From Ruminococcaceae bacterium UBA7030 (GTDB taxonomy: Bacteria; Bacillota; Clostridia; Oscillospirales; Acutalibacteraceae), in contig DLBD01000067.1 of NCBI GenBank assembly GCA_002494125.1, positions 1-10,193 on the forward strand: DNA of 10,193 bases, given 5' to 3'. Each line of letters opens with the position of its first letter. The first letter of the stretch is position 1. Position numbers and translations under genes: made by a program. Under the pieces are notes generated by a model. It made no database searches, was not told the origin of the DNA, and worked only from the letters and a program-made list of their open reading frames with translations. Positions 5,868 through 10,193 of this stretch are shown here, piece by piece.

Positions 5868-7220
5868 TTAAAATGTCAGCGTTGCGTTATAATCGTCTAT
5901 GCCGTAATTTCCCGCAGAATTAATAAGTGCGTCATATAAATCGACCTCTTTTCTGTCGAAGCCCTTAAGGTGAAGCTTTTTAAGTATCGGCTTTATGCGC
6001 CTGACAAACGCAATAAACACATCGCCTTCAGGAGTGCCTTCAACAAAGCCCTGATTACCCTCGAAAACAATTCTTACAAGCTCTGCTGCATAGTCCTTGA
6101 GAAGTCTGTGCTTTATGCTTTTATCACACTTTATCATCATCATTCTGGCAAAGCCGCCGACCGTAAGCTTGTTGAGAAGCTTACCAAACTGCTTTACAAT
6201 CGTCTCGGCGTTTTTCTTGTCGGCAATGCCAAGCTTTCGCATAGCTCTTTGAGGATTGTTTTCCATATCCGAAAAAACATTGAGAATCATATTGTCAAAC
6301 ATATCTGAAAGATACTGCTTACATTCCTTACCCTGAGTAGGATAATCAAAATCCGGAGTTTCTATTGATGATATGTCAACAGTCTTTTCATCAATTATTT
6401 TAACAAGCCTTATTACTGACGGGTCTGCGATAATCGAGCCCGTACAGACGTCGTAGAATTTATTTCCCTTCTCGGTTATATATTCATTAATGCTCTGGTT
6501 ATGCATATGACCGGTAAAGCAGATATGCACTCCGCCGTCGGCAAGCAAATTGATAGCGTCGATTGAATTTCGCTGGTAAGACGTGTTGACGACAGACATA
6601 ATCGGCTGGGCAGGAATTAGCGGATAATGGTTCATAGCAATCATCATCTGCCCGTCTTCCTTCGCTTTTTTTACCTGCTCTTCAATCCAAGCCATCTGTT
6701 CTTCGTCAAATTCTCTCTTGCCCGTTTCAGAGCCATCGTTATTAAGAGCAAGAAGTCTTAAGCCTTCACAAAGCTGCGCAACGTACGAAAGATGCTTTTT
6801 GTCAACGGCAATAGCCTGTGAAAAGCCGTAATCGTAATAAAGGTCAAAAAGCTCTTCCCTGCTCGTTCCTTCGGGCTCAAGTCTGCCCGTCTTGTCAAAG
6901 GCAAAAGGATGCTCCTTAAAATCGTGGTCAGCTGTGATGACATAAATATCCTTGCCGGATTTTTTAAGCTTTTTAAGCTCTTCTATAAATGCAAGGTGAC
7001 TCTCCTTCTCCCCGTTAAAAGAAAGGTCACCGGCAATAAGAAGAGTGTCTGCCTCGCAGGCATTTTTAAGATAGTTGAAAACAGACTCGTTTATACTCTG
7101 CGTTTCAGCAAAACACTTCTGCTCAAAGCGCATAAATTCATTATATTCCTTACCGTATGCGCCAAGTGAATTTTTGAAATAATGAGTATCCGTTATCAGA
7201 TAAAAATTAAACTGTCTCAT
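5868..7220 (-). CDS. Calcineurin-like metallophosphoesterase
   Basis: This 450-residue protein contains a dinuclear-metal phosphoesterase domain in about the first 280 residues. The motifs are DTH at 11-13, GDLS at 64-67, TADHD at 96-100, NHYP at 197-200 and GHMH at 237-240. The canonical GNH(D/E) box is changed here: Asp98 replaces the metal-bridging Asn. The remaining 170 residues are mostly helical and charged and match no domain I recognise. There is no signal peptide or membrane segment, so it acts in the cytoplasm. It has a GGAGGGG Shine-Dalgarno, its own promoter, and stands alone. The substrate cannot be told from the sequence; phosphodiester or nucleotide hydrolysis is only the family default. 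Confidence 0.87.
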   Translation of the reverse strand: MRQFNFYLITDTHYFKNSLGAYGKEYNEFMRFEQKCFAETQSINESVFNYLKNACEADTLLIAGDLSFNGEKESHLAFIEELKKLKKSGKDIYVITADHDFKEHPFAFDKTGRLEPEGTSREELFDLYYDYGFSQAIAVDKKHLSYVAQLCEGLRLLALNNDGSETGKREFDEEQMAWIEEQVKKAKEDGQMMIAMNHYPLIPAQPIMSVVNTSYQRNSIDAINLLADGGVHICFTGHMHNQSINEYITEKGNKFYDVCTGSIIADPSVIRLVKIIDEKTVDISSIETPDFDYPTQGKECKQYLSDMFDNMILNVFSDMENNPQRAMRKLGIADKKNAETIVKQFGKLLNKLTVGGFARMMMIKCDKSIKHRLLKDYAAELVRIVFEGNQGFVEGTPEGDVFIAFVRRIKPILKKLHLKGFDRKEVDLYDALINSAGNYGIDDYNATLTF

Positions 7221-7238
7221 TTGTTCCCCTCCGACTAA

Positions 7239-7267
7239 ATTATAACAGTTATCCTTCGCCGTGTAAA
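7239..7267 (-). promoter_or_regulatory. Promoter of the metallophosphoesterase gene
   Basis: On the minus strand -35 TTTACA (7262-7267), 17-bp spacer and -10 TATAAT (7239-7244) with an upstream TGT extended element. The start codon is 18 bp downstream of the -10, giving a very short leader with the Shine-Dalgarno close to the transcription start. Confidence 0.7.
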
Positions 7268-7272
7268 CAGAT

Positions 7273-7301
7273 TTGACAAAGATGAATGTATTAATTATAA
7301 T
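7273..7301 (+). promoter_or_regulatory. Promoter of tcdA
   Basis: Consensus sigma-A promoter: TTGACA (7273-7278), 17-bp spacer, TATAAT (7296-7301). Its -35 lies only 5 bp from the -35 of the divergent phosphoesterase promoter. Confidence 0.8.
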
Positions 7302-7331
7302 TTCTTTATAGTAATTATTTCGGGAGAAGAT

Positions 7332-8042
7332 ATGGATTTATTTTCGAGAACACGCCTTCTTTTAGGCGATGAAGCAATGGAAAAGCTAAAAAAAAGCCGC
7401 GTTGCCGTTTTTGGTATAGGCGGCGTGGGCGGTCATGCAGCCGAAGCGCTTGTGCGCTCCGGCATCGGTGCGCTGGATATAATTGACAACGACACTGTTG
7501 CGCCTTCCAATATTAACCGGCAGCTTATCGCAACAACAAAAACCATCGGTATGCTTAAAACCGAAGCCGCAAAAATGCGTTTCCTTGAAATCAATCCCGA
7601 TGTCACAATCACAAAACACGATGTTTTTTACACTCCCGAAACTGCAGATATGTTTGACTTTTCCAAATATGATTATATAGTCGACGCAATCGACACCGTA
7701 ACAGGAAAACTCGCCCTTGCAGAAAACGCGCAGAAGGCAAAGGTGCCGATTATATCCTCAATGGGCGCAGGTAACAAGCTCAACCCCGCTATGTTCGAGG
7801 TGTCTGATATATATAAAACCTCTGTATGTCCGCTTGCAAAGGTGATGAGAAGAGAGTGCAAAAAAAGAGGAATAAAAAAGCTTAAATGCGTTTATTCAAA
7901 GGAGGAGGCGCTCACGCCGACAGGAAGCTGTGATGAAGAGCCCGGCTCCTCGCGCAGACAGATTCCCGGATCAACCGCCTTTGTACCGAGCGTTGCAGGA
8001 CTTATTATTGCAAGTGAGGTTGTAAAGGATTTAATAAAATAA
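7332..8042 (+). CDS. tcdA: tRNA threonylcarbamoyladenosine dehydratase (TcdA/CsdL, E1-like)
   Basis: TcdA activates and dehydrates t6A at position 37 of ANN-decoding tRNAs to the cyclic form ct6A, using ATP. The 236-residue protein has the E1/ThiF-type adenylation fold. It opens with FSRTRLLLGDEAM, then shows GIGGVG at 28-33, IDND at 51-54, SNINRQ at 59-64 with the ATP-contacting Asn and Arg, Lys76, DAIDT at 118-122, SSMGAGNK at 142-149 and PGSTAFVPSVAGL from 212. These last two separate TcdA from MoeB, ThiF and HesA. Length and ending fit the Firmicutes form, which is shorter than the E. coli protein. The ATG at 7332 follows a GGGAGA Shine-Dalgarno. It is a single-gene unit with promoter and terminator. 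Confidence 0.93.
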   Translation: MDLFSRTRLLLGDEAMEKLKKSRVAVFGIGGVGGHAAEALVRSGIGALDIIDNDTVAPSNINRQLIATTKTIGMLKTEAAKMRFLEINPDVTITKHDVFYTPETADMFDFSKYDYIVDAIDTVTGKLALAENAQKAKVPIISSMGAGNKLNPAMFEVSDIYKTSVCPLAKVMRRECKKRGIKKLKCVYSKEEALTPTGSCDEEPGSSRRQIPGSTAFVPSVAGLIIASEVVKDLIK

Positions 8043-8054
8043 AAAGCTTTTCAT

Positions 8055-8092
8055 TGAGATGCGATTAATTTTTCGCATCTCATTTATTTTTG
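8055..8092 (+). terminator. Rho-independent terminator of tcdA
   Basis: A 10-bp perfect stem TGAGATGCGA / TCGCATCTCA (8055-8064 and 8073-8082), with an 8-nt loop, is followed by TTTATTTTTG and starts 12 bp after the tcdA stop. Confidence 0.9.
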
Positions 8093-8134
8093 TAAAAAAT
8101 TCCATTTCTCCGATTGAATATACTTTTACACTCG

Positions 8135-8215
8135 GCGCAAAATATTACAATAGAAAAAATTGTATTTCAAGGGAGAATTATATATGAAAGCAACAGGAAT
8201 TGTAAGAAAAACAGA
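8135..8215 (+). repeat. 81-bp direct repeat, left copy (AbrB/SpoVT-type leader and gene start)
   Basis: This stretch matches 9941-10021 at 78 of 81 positions (differences at 8150, 8209 and 8212), with an offset of 1806 bp and no gaps. It includes 49 bp of leader, the AAGGGAGA ribosome binding site and the first eleven codons of an AbrB-type gene. Similarity ends abruptly on both sides. The two copies bracket the surface-protein gene and its promoter. Confidence 0.95.
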
Positions 8216-8237
8216 CCAAAAGAGAATCGGTCTGTAA
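8184..8237 (+). pseudogene. Truncated 5' remnant of an AbrB/SpoVT-type regulator gene
   Basis: Translation from the ATG gives MKATGIVRKTDQKRIGL and a stop. The first nine residues match the conserved N-terminus of SpoVT/AbrB regulators, differing from the right copy only in Lys for Arg at position 9; the rest is unrelated. The DNA-binding swapped-hairpin needs about 45 residues, so this cannot fold as one. It keeps a good ribosome binding site, so a 17-residue peptide could still be made. The end of the remnant doubles as the terminator of the surface-protein gene on the other strand. Confidence 0.75.
8206..8235 (-). terminator. Probable terminator of the surface-protein gene, inside the remnant ORF
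   Basis: On the minus strand a 7-bp stem ACAGACC / GGTCTGT (8229-8235 and 8211-8217) with an 11-nt loop is followed by TTTTTC (8206-8211). It lies 43 bp after the surface-gene stop. The T run exists because the left repeat copy reads GAAAAACA where the right copy reads GAAGAATA. Confidence 0.65.
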
Positions 8238-8278
8238 ATTTCCTTTATGACGGACGCCGTATAGTCCTTAATTTCAAT

Positions 8279-9808
8279 TTATGCTTTTTTTCTTTTTCTT
8301 TCAATAATAAGGTATATGAATATTACCGCTGATGCTGAAACTGCCGCAAGAGCCGAAATCAGCACGAAATCCGAATTACCTGTTGCAGGCGACGTTTTTG
8401 AAGTGTCCCTTCCCTCTGAGGAAGTACCGCTATCGCTTTCTTTTTCCGTTGCAGTCTCAATGAGGGCGTACGGGCTGAAGTGATTTGTCCAGAACCCCAG
8501 ATAATTTATTCCGTCAATGGTAATTATGCTTTCTTCAAAATTAATGTCAGAGTCTTTCGTAATCAAAACAGCTTCCAAATCATTTTTATCCCAACCGTCG
8601 GGAATCTGTATCAGAACTCTGACCTTACCTGCTATTTCTCCGCTTATTTTTTCTTGTCTAGCGTTAAACAATTCTAATTCAAAGAGTGCTATATTTTCAA
8701 ATTTGTAGGTGTTGTCTAACTGCGCCAGAAGCTCGTTGTATCTTTCGGAGCCCGATTCTACAGAAGTGCTCTTTATTGTCGTGCCGTCGGGTAATACTTT
8801 GTATGGGTCTTGTAAAATTATATTCAGCTTCCGTCCGTTATACTCAGCGCTGCTGCCGTCGGTGTTTATGCTTTGCTCCTCCGTCTGTTTACACGTTTCG
8901 CATTTATACTCGGCGGAGACGTCCCCGATGGTGGAGGGTATCACCTCCCACTGGTGCCCGCCTTGCGCAGCGGTCTGATATTCGCCGCCGCAGGCAACGC
9001 ATTTGGCTTTTCCGCCGCAGTTTGCCTCTCCGCCGTAGTGCGCTTCGGCGTAGTCGCATATTTTGCATTTATGCTGCTTGGGATTGCCTGCGTCGGGCTG
9101 CCACGTGTGCCGCTCTTTGGCTGAGCATTCGGTGCATTTATGCTCTGCATTGTTCTTATCATTAATAACCCAGTTGTGTGCTTCGGCTTTATTGCAACGG
9201 GAGCATTTATGCTGCGCGGCGTTACTGCTGTCTTTTCCCCAGTTGTGCACATAGGTGAAGGTGCCGCCGGATGTTTCGGTTATGTCAGAGCCGCCGCCCC
9301 CTTCATCGCCGTTACCTAATGAAGCATATTCAATCCTGAAACTGTCTCCGGAGGTAACGATACCGGTATCCTGGAATAAACCTTTATTGAAATTGCACGG
9401 AATGGTTATTGAGCTTAGCTTTTCGCAATCAACAAATGCGCTCATACCGATAGAAACCAATCCCGTACATTCCGACATATCAAGAGATTTAAGAGATGTG
9501 CAGCTGCCGAAAGCACTGTTGGTCAGCGCTGTTACGCTATAAATTTTACCGTCGTGCTTAACCGTACCCGGAACCTTTATTTCGGTAATAGTTTCGGGGT
9601 CAAGATTTTCATTGAACGCCGCCATTACGGTGCAGTCCTCGCTTCCGCTTTCCTCTGAGGTAACCAAAAACATAAAGCTGCCTTCCTCAAAAAAGTCGTC
9701 AACCGCCGCCATCGCCGTAAAAGGCACGCTCATTGTTATCAGCAGTACCGCTAACAGAGACGAGAGTAACGCTTTGACGGGTTTTACCGTGGCTTTTGAA
9801 GAAACCAT
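8279..9808 (-). CDS. Secreted cell-wall anchored surface protein with LRR and HxW/CxxC repeats
   Basis: The 509-residue protein begins with a signal peptide (basic 1-12, hydrophobic 13-30, likely cleavage after AMA near 34). BspA-like leucine-rich repeats follow at about 88-137 (TALTNSAFGSCTSLKSLDMS, LVSIGMSAFVDCEKLSSITI), then a Gly-rich linker at 165-173. Five units of an HxW...HxCxxC repeat occupy 188-311. Residues 320-450 form a beta-type domain ending in WTNHFSPYALIE, a closing motif I associate with many clostridial surface proteins. The C-terminus is a Ser/Thr-rich spacer, SPATGN (473-478), a hydrophobic segment (480-502) and RKRKK, the layout of an LPXTG-like sortase signal. AGGAGGAGTG precedes the ATG. 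Location is the cell wall; adhesion or ligand binding is inferred from LRRs only. The repeat part is visibly more GC-rich than its flanks. Confidence 0.88.
   Translation of the reverse strand: MVSSKATVKPVKALLSSLLAVLLITMSVPFTAMAAVDDFFEEGSFMFLVTSEESGSEDCTVMAAFNENLDPETITEIKVPGTVKHDGKIYSVTALTNSAFGSCTSLKSLDMSECTGLVSIGMSAFVDCEKLSSITIPCNFNKGLFQDTGIVTSGDSFRIEYASLGNGDEGGGGSDITETSGGTFTYVHNWGKDSSNAAQHKCSRCNKAEAHNWVINDKNNAEHKCTECSAKERHTWQPDAGNPKQHKCKICDYAEAHYGGEANCGGKAKCVACGGEYQTAAQGGHQWEVIPSTIGDVSAEYKCETCKQTEEQSINTDGSSAEYNGRKLNIILQDPYKVLPDGTTIKSTSVESGSERYNELLAQLDNTYKFENIALFELELFNARQEKISGEIAGKVRVLIQIPDGWDKNDLEAVLITKDSDINFEESIITIDGINYLGFWTNHFSPYALIETATEKESDSGTSSEGRDTSKTSPATGNSDFVLISALAAVSASAVIFIYLIIERKRKKA
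8876..9247 (-). repeat. Tandem 69-bp coding repeats (HxW/CxxC units) in the surface-protein gene
   Basis: Three exact-length 23-residue units lie at 9179-9247, 9110-9178 and 9041-9109, each of the form HxW-x9-HKCxxC-x5. Two diverged units follow at 8957-9040 and 8876-8956. At DNA level the plus-strand word GCATTTATGC recurs at 9065, 9134 and 9203, exactly 69 bp apart, with a near copy (GCATTTATAC) at 8900. The His and Cys pattern suggests a small metal-binding or zinc-ribbon-like fold. Confidence 0.85.
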
Positions 9809-9844
9809 AATTCACTCCTCCTGATTAATTTTAATTTCAACACA

Positions 9845-9873
9845 ATTATATCTTAACTCGGATTCAAAATCAA
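9845..9873 (-). promoter_or_regulatory. Sigma-A promoter of the surface-protein gene
   Basis: On the minus strand -35 TTGATT (9868-9873), 17-bp spacer and perfect -10 TATAAT (9845-9850), 36 bp before the start codon. It lies inside the segment bracketed by the direct repeats, so the gene would move together with its own promoter. Confidence 0.7.
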
Positions 9874-9940
9874 CAATAATAATTCCTTTCGTTTTTTACA
9901 GAAATTCTCATTTTCTCTTTTACATATATTCCTTATTTGT

Positions 9941-10021
9941 GCGCAAAATATTACAGTAGAAAAAATTGTATTTCAAGGGAGAATTATATATGAAAGCAAC
10001 AGGAATTGTAAGAAGAATAGA
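9941..10021 (+). repeat. 81-bp direct repeat, right copy (leader and start of the AbrB-type gene)
   Basis: This is the partner of 8135-8215. It runs without interruption into a full AbrB domain and so looks like the parental copy. No convincing -35/-10 pair is visible before it. A short inverted repeat (TACAGT/ATTGTA, 9952-9957 and 9965-9970) sits in the leader. Confidence 0.95.
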
Positions 10022-10142
10022 TGATTTGGGAAGAGTCGTAATTCCAAAAGAAATAAGAAAGACACTAAGAATAAAAGAAGGCGACCCATTAGAAATATTT
10101 ACAGACAGAGAAGGACAAATAATTTTAAAAAAATATTTATAA
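9990..10142 (+). CDS. SpoVT/AbrB-type DNA-binding domain protein, 50 residues, possibly truncated
   Basis: The product is almost entirely the AbrB swapped-hairpin DNA-binding domain. It starts MKATGIVRR, then shows DDLGRVVIPKEIR at 11-23 and LRIKEGDPLEIFTD to 39, and ends REGQIILKKYL. The match to the N-terminus of SpoVT-type sporulation/transition regulators is very close. SpoVT itself is about 178 residues with a C-terminal GAF-like domain, and here a TAA follows directly after KKYL. The same frame after the stop reads KDFTEIIANNIEKTKVI to the window end, which looks like family sequence. The gene is therefore either a pseudogene with a recent nonsense change or a stand-alone DNA-binding domain. 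AAGGGAGA lies 9 nt before the ATG. It is divergent from the surface-protein gene, with about 115 bp between its ATG and the surface-gene -35. Confidence 0.8.
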   Translation: MKATGIVRRIDDLGRVVIPKEIRKTLRIKEGDPLEIFTDREGQIILKKYL

Positions 10143-10193
10143 AAAGACTTTACGGAAATTATTGCTAACAATATAGAAAAAACAAAAGTTATA

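Noticed and set aside
8114..8332. Plus-strand open frame of 72 codons across the left repeat
   Set aside because: It runs in a different frame from the AbrB-type start, crosses the repeat boundary and a terminator, and shows no protein-like pattern.
8686..9165. Plus-strand open frame of 159 codons opposite the surface-protein repeats
   Set aside because: It is rich in Arg, Cys and Leu, has no ribosome binding site, and exists only because the GC-rich coding repeats lack stops on the other strand.
9041..9247. CRISPR-like periodic repeat (10-bp word every 69 bp)
   Set aside because: The period is a multiple of three inside one open frame and corresponds to 23-residue protein repeats, and the spacers are not unique non-coding segments.
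8135..10021. Insertion sequence or composite transposon
   Set aside because: The bracketing repeats are direct and derived from a gene start. There are no terminal inverted repeats, and the only gene inside encodes a surface protein, not a transposase.
9920..10171. Minus-strand open frame of 83 codons across the AbrB-type gene
   Set aside because: It is antisense to a convincing SpoVT/AbrB-type domain and has no recognisable similarity or ribosome binding site.

Overview
The window looks like a chromosomal segment of a Gram-positive anaerobe of the class Clostridia, most likely from the Oscillospirales/Ruminococcaceae side. This is inferred from strong SD sequences (AGGAGG types), textbook sigma-A promoters, moderate-to-low GC, a Ldh2-type dehydrogenase next to malic enzyme, a SpoVT/AbrB-type regulator, and a surface protein with BspA-like leucine-rich repeats, CxxC repeats and an SPATGN-type cell-wall sorting signal. 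No species assignment is possible from this sequence alone.

Left part (1-3459, all on the minus strand): the 5' part of a malic enzyme gene, cut by the window edge, sits 17 bp behind a Ldh2-family malate/lactate dehydrogenase gene, and both are driven from one strong promoter. Before them come glycerol kinase (glpK, own promoter and terminator) and a lone acyl carrier protein gene. The acpP terminator hairpin overlaps the predicted glpK transcription start.

Middle part (3567-8042): divergent from acpP is an aroE-aroK pair (shikimate dehydrogenase and kinase, coding regions overlapping by 4 bp). It is followed by a single-gene unit for a polysaccharide-export type ABC permease without its ATPase. 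A perfect 16-bp stem terminator separates this from a convergent cytoplasmic metallophosphoesterase gene. Back-to-back promoters then drive that phosphoesterase leftwards and tcdA (tRNA t6A dehydratase, producing ct6A) rightwards; tcdA ends in a clear terminator.

Right part (8043-10193) is the unusual one. A 1.5-kb gene on the minus strand encodes a secreted, apparently sortase-anchored protein with leucine-rich repeats and five HxW/CxxC repeat units. It lies between two copies of an 81-bp direct repeat (78/81 identical, 1806 bp apart). Each repeat copy carries the leader, RBS and first codons of a SpoVT/AbrB-type regulator gene. The right copy continues into a complete AbrB DNA-binding domain of 50 residues that stops early. 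The left copy is only a 17-codon remnant, and the surface gene's terminator is built into it. The arrangement looks like a surface-protein cassette inserted at, or excisable from, an AbrB-type regulator locus.

No tRNA, rRNA, CRISPR array, transposase or integrase was found.
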